64,000 nt of DNA. Source: an uncultured Acetatifactor sp. (lineage in GTDB: Bacteria > Bacillota > Clostridia > Lachnospirales > Lachnospiraceae). Numbering within the stretch: position 1 is the first letter of the stretch; every line of letters begins with the position of its first letter. The notes beneath the pieces were generated by a model, which was not told the DNA's origin, made no database searches, and was given only the letters and a program-made list of their open reading frames with translations. The stretch is from assembly GCA_944384205.1 (NCBI GenBank), contig CALWSL010000001.1:310001-374000 (forward strand), given 5' to 3'. Made by a program: the position numbers and the translations under genes. Positions 53,994-62,870 of this stretch are shown here, piece by piece.

Positions 53994-54659
53994 CTATTTC
54001 GCCTCTTCACAGATGGAAATGATTTTGTTGATTACTTCGTCAATCGTCATATCGGAGCTGTCAACCAGCACTGCATCCTCCGCCTGCCTTAAGGGCGAAT
54101 GCTCTCTGTGCATATCGCGGTAATCACGCTCCTCGATATCAGACTGTATTTTTTTCAAATCACAGGTCTGCCCCTTTGCAGTCAGTTCATCATATCTTCT
54201 TTTTGCCCTCACAGCGCTTCCAGCAGTCAGATAAATCTTTGCCTGAGCGCCCGGAAGCACGCAGGTACCGATATCGCGTCCGTCCATGATGCAGTCGCTT
54301 TTTGCCGCAAGCGCCTGCTGCAGCTCTACCAGTTTTTCCCTGACCGCAGGCTGTTGGCTGATGACCGACGCCATATTGCCGACCTCTTCTGTTCTGAGAT
54401 AGGGATTTACATTCTCTCCGTTTAAATAAACAACCTGCTCCCCATTCTCATGTCCGATAGAAATATCGGCTTCTCTGCACTTTTTACTGATAGCTTCCGC
54501 ATCATTTGGAGAGATTTTCTCCCGAATCATAAAAAACGCCATAGCACGGTACATAGCGCCCGTATCCACATAAATCAGATTCATTTTTTTTGCAACGGCT
54601 TTTGCAATTGTACTTTTTCCCGCCCCTGCGGGTCCGTCTATCGCCACATTATAACTCAT
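53994..54659 (-). CDS. cmk: Cytidylate kinase
   Basis: It phosphorylates CMP and dCMP with ATP. The 221-residue sequence has the P-loop DGPAGAGKST, YVDTGAMYRA, and DGRDIGTCVLP, typical of bacterial CMP kinases. ATG 54659 (AGAGG upstream) overlaps the end of the flavoprotein gene by 11 bases. Confidence 0.96.
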   Translation of the reverse strand: MSYNVAIDGPAGAGKSTIAKAVAKKMNLIYVDTGAMYRAMAFFMIREKISPNDAEAISKKCREADISIGHENGEQVVYLNGENVNPYLRTEEVGNMASVISQQPAVREKLVELQQALAAKSDCIMDGRDIGTCVLPGAQAKIYLTAGSAVRAKRRYDELTAKGQTCDLKKIQSDIEERDYRDMHREHSPLRQAEDAVLVDSSDMTIDEVINKIISICEEAK

Positions 54660-55950
54660 GTTCAATCCTCTTTTTCGTTTCCTTATCAAAAGTTCCGGCG
54701 CTGGCGCCTGCCAGATGTCCCGTCGACCATGCTATCTGCAAATTGAAGCCGCCCGTCATAGCGTCCAGATCAAGCACCTCCCCCGCAAAATACAGTCCCC
54801 GCACCTTTTTTGACTCCATGGTGGAAGGATTCACATCTTTGACAGATACACCGCCCTGCGTGATAATCGCCTCTGCAAAGGAACGGGTTCCCGTCACGGT
54901 AAACGGAAGGTTTTTTATCAAAGAAACAAAGGCTCTCCGCCCCTCCCTGGTAATTTCATTTACCTTCTTATCGGGATGAATACCGGAAAGCTGTATCATT
55001 ACGGGAATCAGCCTTGCAGGAAAAAGTCCGCCCAACGAATTCTTAAACTGCTTGTTCTTATTTTCCTCAAAGTCACGCAGCAGTCTTTTATCCAGCTGTT
55101 CTTCAGAAAGCGCAGGCTTCAAATCGAGATACAGTTTTATGTCGTCCCCTTTCTGCTTTGCATAAAAGCTGCTGGCGCTGAGTACCAATGGTCCGCTGAC
55201 CCCGAAATGAGTAAAAAGCATTTCCCCGAAACCGCTATAGACTTCTTTTTTGCCGGAAATCATACGCAGGCTCACATTCTTCAGGGAGAGCCCCATCAAA
55301 TCCCGGCACCATTCCTCCGCAGTTTCCAACGGCACAAGCGCAGGCTTACACTCCACTATTTTATGTCCTGTGACCTCCGCAAAGCGATGTCCGTCTCCCG
55401 TGGAGCCGGTGCTTGGATAGGACAATCCTCCGGTACAGACAATCACGGCATCCGCTTCCAGCACTTTTCCGCCTGTAAGCTTCACTCCCGTAATCACAGA
55501 GGATTCTTCTGCGGAGCCTGCTTCCCCCGCGCCTGATGTCAAAAGCTCCGTAACCTTCGTATTCAGACAAATCTCCACACCCGCTTTTTTCAGTTCTCTC
55601 TGCAGGGCTCCAATCACATCCGACGAATGGTCCGACACGGGAAAAACACGTTCTCCCCGCTCCACCTTCAGAGGGCACCCCGCCTTTTCCAAAAAAGACA
55701 TTACCGCCTGATTGTCATACTGATAAAAAGCACTGTACAAAAACTTTTCATTGGTACAGACATTGGCAAACAGCGTATCCATATCCGCCCCGTTGGTTAC
55801 ATTGCACCTGCCCTTTCCCGTAATAAAAAGCTTCTTTCCCAGCTTTTCATTCTTTTCCAGAAGCATTACCCTGTTGTTTTTATTTTCAGCCGCAGCAAGC
55901 GCCGCCATCATTCCGGCAGCTCCGCCGCCGATTACAATTATTTTTTTCAT
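54649..55950 (-). CDS. HI0933/YhiN-family flavoprotein
   Basis: A 433-residue FAD-dependent oxidoreductase with the dinucleotide motif VIGGGAAGMMAA at the N-terminus, the family signature KLFITGKGRCNVTN, and a C-terminal FAD motif (GLYFAGEVLDLDAMTGGFNLQIA). The biochemical reaction of this family is unknown. It is very often linked to cmk in Clostridia. ATGA overlap with the regulator gene upstream. Confidence 0.92.
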   Translation of the reverse strand: MKKIIVIGGGAAGMMAALAAAENKNNRVMLLEKNEKLGKKLFITGKGRCNVTNGADMDTLFANVCTNEKFLYSAFYQYDNQAVMSFLEKAGCPLKVERGERVFPVSDHSSDVIGALQRELKKAGVEICLNTKVTELLTSGAGEAGSAEESSVITGVKLTGGKVLEADAVIVCTGGLSYPSTGSTGDGHRFAEVTGHKIVECKPALVPLETAEEWCRDLMGLSLKNVSLRMISGKKEVYSGFGEMLFTHFGVSGPLVLSASSFYAKQKGDDIKLYLDLKPALSEEQLDKRLLRDFEENKNKQFKNSLGGLFPARLIPVMIQLSGIHPDKKVNEITREGRRAFVSLIKNLPFTVTGTRSFAEAIITQGGVSVKDVNPSTMESKKVRGLYFAGEVLDLDAMTGGFNLQIAWSTGHLAGASAGTFDKETKKRIEHEL

Positions 55951-56879
55951 GATAGTCCGCCCTGCTCTTTGCGCAAAGAATAATTCAAAATCGGCTCATC
56001 GTCAATGAAATTAATTTCGTCATTCAGATATACCTGATAGTTGTTCCAGGTCTCTTCCAGCATCTCCAGATTCTGTTTTACCTCTCCCGGACATTTCAGG
56101 CATAACGCAACCACCAGGGCATTGATAACGCTTAAAGGCGCTACCAGAGAATCCACGACGGAAACCATATCACTTCTTGCATGAAGATTGCAGGAGGAAT
56201 AAAGGTTCATCGGAGAATGAATGCTGTCCGTAATGGCAATCACCTTGGCGTTTCTGTCCGCCGCAAACTCCATTGCCTTTAAGGTACGCATGGAATATCT
56301 GGGAAAGCTGATGCCGATAAAGCAGTCCTTTTCGCTGATTCTGATCATCTGCTCAAAGGTCTCGCTGACGCTGGTTGTATTCACAAGCACCACGCCGCCG
56401 CGAATCATATTCAGATAAAAATGCAGAAATGCCGCAAGGGGTTCATTGCTTCTCAGTCCCATTATATATATGGTATGGGCCTGCAGGATGGTAGCTACCG
56501 CAGACTCAAACGCCGCAGGATCCAAATTCTGAATGGTATCCTGAATCTTTTCAATATCAGCCGTCAGCACTGAGGTCAGTATTTCGGACTGAGTGCTTTT
56601 TCCATACTTCGCATCCATCTTCTGAATACTGCTTAATTTGCCCTTGACACACTCCTCCAGCGCCTTCTGAAATTCAGGGTATCCGTCATAACCGATTCCC
56701 GAAGCAAAACGCACCACCGTAGATTCACTGATACCAAGGGTCTCCCCCAGCTTTGCCGCCGTCATAAAGACCGCCTGCTCATAATGCTCTGAGATATAGC
56801 TTGCGACAGCCTTGTGACTTTTACTCATTTTATCATAATTTTCATTGATTCTGCTTAAAATATCATATTGCTTTTCCAT
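55947..56879 (-). CDS. MurR/RpiR-family transcriptional regulator
   Basis: A 310-residue regulator with an N-terminal HTH_6 domain (TAAKLGETLGISESTVVRFASGIGYDGYPEFQ) and a C-terminal SIS domain (YIMGLRSNEPLAAF, DCFIGISFPRYSMRT). Family members sense sugar phosphates. No sugar catabolic gene is adjacent, so its targets are probably elsewhere. It starts 15 bases after tetR. Confidence 0.9.
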   Translation of the reverse strand: MEKQYDILSRINENYDKMSKSHKAVASYISEHYEQAVFMTAAKLGETLGISESTVVRFASGIGYDGYPEFQKALEECVKGKLSSIQKMDAKYGKSTQSEILTSVLTADIEKIQDTIQNLDPAAFESAVATILQAHTIYIMGLRSNEPLAAFLHFYLNMIRGGVVLVNTTSVSETFEQMIRISEKDCFIGISFPRYSMRTLKAMEFAADRNAKVIAITDSIHSPMNLYSSCNLHARSDMVSVVDSLVAPLSVINALVVALCLKCPGEVKQNLEMLEETWNNYQVYLNDEINFIDDEPILNYSLRKEQGGLS

Positions 56880-56893
56880 TGCCTGTCAGACCT

Positions 56894-57454
56894 CTATCCT
56901 TCCCTGTTCCCTGCAAACGCATCATAGGAACGCTCCAAAAGCTCTATCGTTTCTTTGTCTGACAAGTCATAATCTCCGGTCAAAGTCATACAGGCAGCGC
57001 CATGAATAAAAATCCACATTTTCATAAACAAGTCGCCCGGATTAGGGCATCCTGCAACTCTTGCAAGATTAATTTCGTAAACTACATTTCCCGCATCCCC
57101 GTTCAGCACCTCATACATACTCTTTTTCCGGGAATCCTCCGACACAAATAACAGCTCAAACAAATGCTTTTCTTCTCTGGCAAATGCAATATACGCCATA
57201 CCCAGATTGGTAAAAGGAACCTTCCCCATTCTTGGATACAGGCTGCAGTAATCCCGAAAAAAAGATACCGCCCGCTCATAAACCGCGTCCCAAAGCTCTT
57301 CCATATTCTTATAAACACGGAAAATCGGCTGGGTAGAGCATCCCGCCTTCGCCGCCACTTTTCTCGCCGTAACATTGACAAAGCCTTCCTCTCTTGTCAT
57401 GGCAAAAGCCGTGTCCAGAATTGTCTGAAGCGTTATTGTTTCTTTCCTCGCCAT
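56894..57454 (-). CDS. TetR/AcrR-family transcriptional regulator
   Basis: A 186-residue regulator with an N-terminal TetR helix-turn-helix (VTARKVAAKAGCSTQPIFRVYKNMEELW) and a C-terminal ligand domain of the WHG/TetR_C type. GAGGG precedes the ATG. It is first in the unit tetR-rpiR-flavoprotein-cmk-ispH-rpsA-cheR. A perfect palindrome at its own promoter suggests autorepression. Confidence 0.88.
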   Translation of the reverse strand: MARKETITLQTILDTAFAMTREEGFVNVTARKVAAKAGCSTQPIFRVYKNMEELWDAVYERAVSFFRDYCSLYPRMGKVPFTNLGMAYIAFAREEKHLFELLFVSEDSRKKSMYEVLNGDAGNVVYEINLARVAGCPNPGDLFMKMWIFIHGAACMTLTGDYDLSDKETIELLERSYDAFAGNREG

Positions 57455-57485
57455 AGTATTCCCTCATTTTCTGTTACGTTCTTTT

Positions 57486-57499
57486 ATAACACTTGTTAT
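57486..57499. promoter_or_regulatory. Palindrome at the tetR promoter, probable TetR operator
   Basis: ATAACA-CT-TGTTAT, perfect 6-bp arms, placed at the -10/+1 region of the tetR promoter. Confidence 0.55.
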
Positions 57500-57526
57500 T
57501 TTACTAACGCAAAGCACGCTTGTCAA
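57498..57526 (-). promoter_or_regulatory. Sigma-A promoter of the tetR operon
   Basis: Minus strand: TTGACA (57521-57526), a 17-bp spacer, TAAAAT (57498-57503). The -35 lies seven bases after the aguB stop codon, so polyamine-operon transcripts may read through into tetR. Confidence 0.85.
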
Positions 57527-57532
57527 GAGAAA

Positions 57533-58405
57533 CTAATCCGTAATCCTGTGATAGGTTTCCGGTCTTCTGTCCCGGTAAAGTCCCCAGGTAAAACGATCCT
57601 GTTCCAGCTCGTCCAAATCGTAGGAAGCCACAAGCACACATTCCGTATCTCTGTCCGCCTCCGCTATCAGTCCGCCGGTATGATCCGTCAGAAAACTGGA
57701 ACCGTAAAAACGTAACGCAGAGCTTTGTCCGCCGTTTTCTTCACAGGGTTCCACGGTCTCTTCCCCGATTCTGTTCGCCGCAGCTACCGGCACCAGATTT
57801 GCCGCAGCGTGTCCCTGCATCACTCTTCGCCAATGAGGCATACTGTCACATTCTAAAATAGGCTCGCTGCCGATTGCGGTAGGATATAAAATGATCTCGG
57901 CGCCGTTCAGCGCAAGACATCTGGCTGTCTCGGGAAACCACTGATCCCAGCAGATACCGACGCCAATCTTTCCATAAGTGGTTTCCCACACACGGAAGCC
58001 GGTATTGCCGGGAGTAAAATAAAATTTTTCCTGATAGTAATGATCATCCGGTATATGTGTCTTCCGGTACACTCCCAGCAGTTTTCCGTTATCCAGCACC
58101 GCAACGGAATTGTACAGTACGTTCCCGTCTTTTTCATAAAAACTCACAGGAAGAACCAAATGCAGTTCCCTGCTGACGGGCAGAAAATGCTTCACTGCCT
58201 GATTTTCCTCCGCAGGCGCGGCAAAGCCGTAAAAATCATATCGTCTCTGCTGACAAAAATACGGACGTTCAAACAGCTCCGGCAGCAAAACAATATTTGC
58301 TCCCGCCTTCGCCGCCTGACGCACCAGTCTGTCCGCCGTCTGAATATTTTCTTCCACCGTAATTTTGCACTGCATCTGTACAGCCGCTAAAACAACTTTC
58401 CTCAT
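57533..58405 (-). CDS. aguB: N-carbamoylputrescine amidase
   Basis: A 290-residue nitrilase-superfamily enzyme that hydrolyses N-carbamoylputrescine to putrescine, CO2 and ammonia. The Glu-Lys-Cys triad is visible in LLPELFE, YRKTHIPD and GVGICWDQWFPE. It starts one base after aguA, the preceding step, and is the last gene of the polyamine operon. Confidence 0.95.
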   Translation of the reverse strand: MRKVVLAAVQMQCKITVEENIQTADRLVRQAAKAGANIVLLPELFERPYFCQQRRYDFYGFAAPAEENQAVKHFLPVSRELHLVLPVSFYEKDGNVLYNSVAVLDNGKLLGVYRKTHIPDDHYYQEKFYFTPGNTGFRVWETTYGKIGVGICWDQWFPETARCLALNGAEIILYPTAIGSEPILECDSMPHWRRVMQGHAAANLVPVAAANRIGEETVEPCEENGGQSSALRFYGSSFLTDHTGGLIAEADRDTECVLVASYDLDELEQDRFTWGLYRDRRPETYHRITD

Positions 58406-58406
58406 A

Positions 58407-59588
58407 TCATTTTCCTCTTTTTACTTTTTTGGAGGGAATCTGTTGGGTAATGCAATGAATATTACCGCCGCCCAACAGAATGTCCCGTGCCATCACAGGG
58501 CGGATGCTGCGATCCGGAAATAATTTTCCCAAAATTTTCACCGCCGCTTTATCGTTCTCATCGCCAAATTGCGGCACCACAACACTTCCGTTCGCAATAT
58601 AGAAATTTACATAGCTGGCAGCAAGTCTTTCCCCTGCTTCCCGCATATCCTCGCCTTCCTCAAACTCGTATCCCTTCAAATCCTCTTCCCGAATCAAAAC
58701 AGGTTTTTCAGGAACCGGAAGCTTGTGAACGATAAAACTGCGCCCCTTTGCATCCCGCTGTCTCTCTAAGGCTTCCAGACAGGCACGGCTCATTGCATAC
58801 TGCGGATCCTCAGGGTCATCCGTCCATGCAAGCACCACTTCCGCAGGCGCAGTAAATGCACAGATATTATCCACATGCTCGTTTGTCTCATCGTTATAGA
58901 TACCGCAGGGCAGCCATACAATCTTTTCCGCTCCCAACACGGCGCACAGCATCTCCTCAATCTGCGTTCTGCTCCAATCGGGATTCCTTCCCCTGCTGAG
59001 CAGGCAGGCTTCCGTAGTCAGAATCGTTCCTTCTCCGTCACTGTGGATGGAACCGCCCTCCAGCACAAAGGGGTGGGCATCAAATTCCTTCTCCCCCAAC
59101 CGCTTACAGAACCGGGAAGCCACCTTATCATCCTTATCCCAATGGGGATAAAGACCGTCCACGTTTCCTCCCCAGGCATTGAACGTCCAGTTGATTCCGA
59201 TACGGTCTCCCTGCCGGTTCACCACAAAGGTGGGACCTACATCCCTCGCCCAGGCATCATCACTTTCAATCTCCAGTACGGTAATATTGTTGCGCACATC
59301 TTCTGTTGTTTCACCTTCTGCACCTGATATTTTGCTCTTTACGGTGACTGCCTTCTCTATCGCCGCCCGCGCCTCTTCCAGATGCGCTCTGTCAGCCAGC
59401 AGATACACCTGCTCGCTCTCTGCGATAATACATGCCACTTCGCAAAATGCCTTTTGCGCCGCCCTGCCCCCATAGGGCCAGCTGCCGGGGCGCACGGGCC
59501 ATATCATAATACACCCCTCGTGAGGCTCAAACTCGGCGGGCATATAATAACCTTCTAATAAGCTTATATCATCCATCAAATTCCGCAT
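58407..59588 (-). CDS. aguA: Agmatine deiminase
   Basis: It hydrolyses agmatine to N-carbamoylputrescine and ammonia. The 393-residue sequence has [16 protein letters not shown] at the N-terminus, the [12 protein letters not shown] loop, and the catalytic Cys in [16 protein letters not shown] near the C-terminus. TAATG overlaps the end of nspC. It implies that the upstream decarboxylase makes agmatine, so arginine is the likely substrate. Confidence 0.96.
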   Translation of the reverse strand: MRNLMDDISLLEGYYMPAEFEPHEGCIMIWPVRPGSWPYGGRAAQKAFCEVACIIAESEQVYLLADRAHLEEARAAIEKAVTVKSKISGAEGETTEDVRNNITVLEIESDDAWARDVGPTFVVNRQGDRIGINWTFNAWGGNVDGLYPHWDKDDKVASRFCKRLGEKEFDAHPFVLEGGSIHSDGEGTILTTEACLLSRGRNPDWSRTQIEEMLCAVLGAEKIVWLPCGIYNDETNEHVDNICAFTAPAEVVLAWTDDPEDPQYAMSRACLEALERQRDAKGRSFIVHKLPVPEKPVLIREEDLKGYEFEEGEDMREAGERLAASYVNFYIANGSVVVPQFGDENDKAAVKILGKLFPDRSIRPVMARDILLGGGNIHCITQQIPSKKVKRGK

Positions 59589-60721
59589 TACGAAAGCCGT
59601 CCTTTAAAATCAGAATAGTCAAAAGCCTTTATCCTTCTACAGTCGCCGTCGCTGTCCATCCCATAAATGGACGGCAGGGGAATGCCGTTAAAGGTATTAT
59701 TTTTTACCATGGAGTAAATTGCCATATCTTCAAAAATCAGTCTGTCGCCAACCGCCAGCTCTCTGTCAAAGGAGTAATCTCCAATCACATCTCCCGCAAG
59801 GCAGCTATAGCCTGCCAACCGATAAGTATACGCCTTTTCTCCCGGCATTCCGCTGTCACGCAGGGGCGGTCGATAAGGCATTTCCAGCACATCCGGCATA
59901 TGACATGCCGCACTGGTATCCAGAATCAGAGTGGTAACACCGCCGTTCTCCACAATATCAAGAACCGAAGCCGTCAGATAACCCGCATTCAACGCAACCG
60001 CTTCCCCCGGCTCCAGATATACCTCCATATCATACTTCTTCTGTATCCGCTTTATGCACTGCTCCAGCAGCTCCACATCATAATCTTCCCGCGTAATATG
60101 ATGTCCGCCGCCAAAATTAATCCATTTCATCCGGGGCAGGAACTTCCCAAAGCGCTCCTCCACCGCATCCAGTGTAACGGCGAGAGCATCTGCATTCTGC
60201 TCGCACAGGGTATGGAAATGAAGTCCGTCAAGCCATGACAGTTCCTCCTCTGTCAATTCGGAAAGCTTCTCGGCGGTGACGCCCAATCGGCTTCCCGGCG
60301 CACAAGGGTCATAGATGGCATGTCCCTGCTGTGTGGAACACTGGGGGTTTATCCGCAGTCCGATGCTCTTTCCCTGACAGCGGTTCTGAAAGCGCTTCAA
60401 CTGCCCTATCGAATTAAACACAATATGATCGCACAGCTCTGCAATTTCTGAAAAATCCTCTTCCCGGTATGCCGCAGAGAAAATATGATTTTCCTTTCCC
60501 ATCTCTTCTTTTCCAAGCCTGGCTTCATACACACCGCTGGCAGTGGTCCCTGAAAGATACTTTCCAATCAAGGAATACTCTGCGTAGGCGGAAAAGGCTT
60601 TCTGCGCCAAAAGAATCCTGCTGCCTGTTCTCTCCATTATTCCTGCAAGTATCCTGCAATTCCAAAGGAGCCTGCCCTCGTCAATCACATAGGCGGGAGT
60701 AGGCACACATTCCAGCCGCAT
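59588..60721 (-). CDS. nspC: Carboxynorspermidine/carboxyspermidine decarboxylase
   Basis: A 377-residue alanine-racemase-fold PLP decarboxylase, with the PLP Lys in [17 protein letters not shown] in the barrel, and a C-terminal [10 protein letters not shown]. It decarboxylates carboxyspermidine (or carboxynorspermidine) to spermidine. ATG 60721 overlaps the previous stop codon (TAATG); a longer frame upstream would run into the dehydrogenase gene. Confidence 0.94.
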   Translation of the reverse strand: MRLECVPTPAYVIDEGRLLWNCRILAGIMERTGSRILLAQKAFSAYAEYSLIGKYLSGTTASGVYEARLGKEEMGKENHIFSAAYREEDFSEIAELCDHIVFNSIGQLKRFQNRCQGKSIGLRINPQCSTQQGHAIYDPCAPGSRLGVTAEKLSELTEEELSWLDGLHFHTLCEQNADALAVTLDAVEERFGKFLPRMKWINFGGGHHITREDYDVELLEQCIKRIQKKYDMEVYLEPGEAVALNAGYLTASVLDIVENGGVTTLILDTSAACHMPDVLEMPYRPPLRDSGMPGEKAYTYRLAGYSCLAGDVIGDYSFDRELAVGDRLIFEDMAIYSMVKNNTFNGIPLPSIYGMDSDGDCRRIKAFDYSDFKGRLS

Positions 60722-61980
60722 TATTCCACCAGGGTGGGATTCTCTTCTACCACCCAGGGGAGTCCCCATTTATTTAACGCCTCCATATACGGGTCTGGAT
60801 CAAACTGTTCCGTTGTAAATACTCCGGGCTTCTGCCATTTGCCGGTACAGACCATCATCGCACCAATCATAGCGGGCACACCGGTAGTATAGCTGATCGC
60901 CTGACTTCCCACCTCTTTGTAGCATTCCTGATGATCGCACACGTTATAAATATAGAGGGACTTTTCCTTTCCGTCCTTGACCCCGGTAAAAATACATCCG
61001 ATATTGGTCTTGCCCACGGTGCGGGGACCGAGACTTGCCGGGTCGGGCAAAAGCGCCTTTAAGAACTGAATCGGAACAATTTTCTGTCCTTCATATTCAA
61101 TCGGCGCTGTGGAAAGCATTCCCACATTCTCAAGGCATTTCATATGTGTCAGATAGCTTTGTCCAAAGGTCATGAAAAAGCGGATACGTTTCACACCCGG
61201 AATATTTTTTGCCAGCGCTTCAATTTCCTCATGATGAAGCAGATACATATCCTTTTTGCCGACCTGTGCAAAATCATACTCCCGCTTGATGCTCATGGCA
61301 GGGATTTCTACCCATTTTCCGTTTTCCCAATAGCTTCCCGGCGCGCTGACCTCACGAAGATTTACCTCCGGGTTAAAGTTTGTAGCAAAAGGATACCCAT
61401 GGTCGCCGCCGTTGCAGTCAAGGATATCGATGGTATGAATTTCGTCAAAATAATGTTTCAGGGCATAGGCGGTAAACACACTGGTTACGCCCGGGTCAAA
61501 GCCTGTGCCCAGCAGTGCCGTAAGCCCTGCCTTCTTAAATTTTTCCTCATACGCCCACTGCCAGCTATAATCAAAGTAAGCGCTAAATCCTGCTTCCCTG
61601 CAACGCTTCTCATAAACGGCACGCCACTCGGGATCCTCCGTATCCTCCGGCTCATAATTTGCCGTGTCAATATAATGAACTCCCGCTGCCAGACACGCAT
61701 CCATAATGCTCAGATCCTGATATGGCAGCGCTACATTCAGCACGGCATCGGGCCGGTACTTCTGAATCAGCTCAGTCAGCGCCGTTACGTCATCTGCATC
61801 AATCTGTGCCGTGGTAATCTTTGTCGCAGTCGTTCCTTCCAATTCCGACTTCAGCGCATCACACTTGGAAACCGTTCTGCTTGCAATACAAATCTCCGAA
61901 AAAACCTCGCTGTTCTGACAGCACTTTGCGATTGCCACGCGGGCAACTCCGCCACAACCGATAATCAATAATTTTGCCAT
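60721..61980 (-). CDS. Carboxyspermidine dehydrogenase (saccharopine dehydrogenase family)
   Basis: A 419-residue NADPH-dependent enzyme with the Rossmann motif LIIGCGGVARVA at residues 4-15 and YIDTANYEPEDTEDP in the middle. With nspC next to it, it most likely condenses putrescine with aspartate semialdehyde to carboxyspermidine. ATG 61980 was chosen (GGAGGAG upstream). Saccharopine dehydrogenase itself is unlikely given the neighbours. Confidence 0.92.
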   Translation of the reverse strand: MAKLLIIGCGGVARVAIAKCCQNSEVFSEICIASRTVSKCDALKSELEGTTATKITTAQIDADDVTALTELIQKYRPDAVLNVALPYQDLSIMDACLAAGVHYIDTANYEPEDTEDPEWRAVYEKRCREAGFSAYFDYSWQWAYEEKFKKAGLTALLGTGFDPGVTSVFTAYALKHYFDEIHTIDILDCNGGDHGYPFATNFNPEVNLREVSAPGSYWENGKWVEIPAMSIKREYDFAQVGKKDMYLLHHEEIEALAKNIPGVKRIRFFMTFGQSYLTHMKCLENVGMLSTAPIEYEGQKIVPIQFLKALLPDPASLGPRTVGKTNIGCIFTGVKDGKEKSLYIYNVCDHQECYKEVGSQAISYTTGVPAMIGAMMVCTGKWQKPGVFTTEQFDPDPYMEALNKWGLPWVVEENPTLVE

Positions 61981-61981
61981 G

Positions 61982-62851
61982 CTAACTCTCCTCCTCCTGT
62001 TCCAGCAAATCTTCCACATATTTGGGAAGCATAAATGCTCCGATATGCAGGTTTGTTGTATAATACCATGTTTTCAAATTTCGTTCCTTCCACCTCTGCG
62101 GGTTGAAATCATTGATGGGATGATATTTTTTACTGGCGAAGCCAAACATCCAGTAACCGCTTGTACAGGTGGGTATGTGTGCCTGATACACCCTGCTGAT
62201 GGGGAAACAGCGGAACACCTTGCGGTGCATGGAACGAAATGCCGATTCGTCCTCGTCAAAGAACGGACTTCCATGCTGATAAACCATGATACCATCCTCT
62301 TTAAGCGCCTTATAACAGCTTCCGTAAAACTCCTTGGTAAACAGTCCTTCCGCATGTCCAAAAGGATCCGTGGCGTCGTTTATGATAATGTCATACTCAT
62401 CCTGTCGTCCTCTCAGGAAACGCAGACCGTCCTGATGAATCACATGAACTCTGCAATCCTCAAAGCCCTTTGCCGTCTCCGGAAAGAACTCCCTGCATAC
62501 CTCCACCATCTGCTCGTCAGGCTCCACCACGTCAATTTCCTCAATCTCAGGATACGCCGTAAATTCCCGGGCTACTCCTCCGTCGCCTCCGCCGATAATC
62601 AATATTTTTTTTACATTTGGATGCACCGCCATAGGCACATGGGTTACCATCTCATTGTAAATAAATTCGTCCGCTTCCGAAAAAATAACGGCACCGTCAA
62701 GCGCCAGAAAACGTCCGAATGCCTCGGACTGAAACACATCAATCTGCTGATATTCACTGACTGCACTGAATAACTGTTTCTTTACTTTGATATCCAGACT
62801 GACATCCTCCGTCTGCAAATCGGAAAACCAAATCTCTGAACTTTTTCTCAT
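61982..62851 (-). CDS. speE: Spermidine synthase-like aminopropyltransferase
   Basis: A 289-residue Rossmann-fold aminopropyltransferase with the motifs LIIGGGDGGVAREF, DVVEPDEQMVEVC and NDATDPFGHAEGLF. The family transfers aminopropyl from decarboxylated SAM to putrescine or a related amine. No speD (SAM decarboxylase) lies in this window, while a complete SAM-independent route lies beside it, so its substrate needs testing. It starts 19 bases after the decarboxylase gene. Confidence 0.93.
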   Translation of the reverse strand: MRKSSEIWFSDLQTEDVSLDIKVKKQLFSAVSEYQQIDVFQSEAFGRFLALDGAVIFSEADEFIYNEMVTHVPMAVHPNVKKILIIGGGDGGVAREFTAYPEIEEIDVVEPDEQMVEVCREFFPETAKGFEDCRVHVIHQDGLRFLRGRQDEYDIIINDATDPFGHAEGLFTKEFYGSCYKALKEDGIMVYQHGSPFFDEDESAFRSMHRKVFRCFPISRVYQAHIPTCTSGYWMFGFASKKYHPINDFNPQRWKERNLKTWYYTTNLHIGAFMLPKYVEDLLEQEEES

Positions 62852-62870
62852 TTTTTCAACCTCTTGCTAT

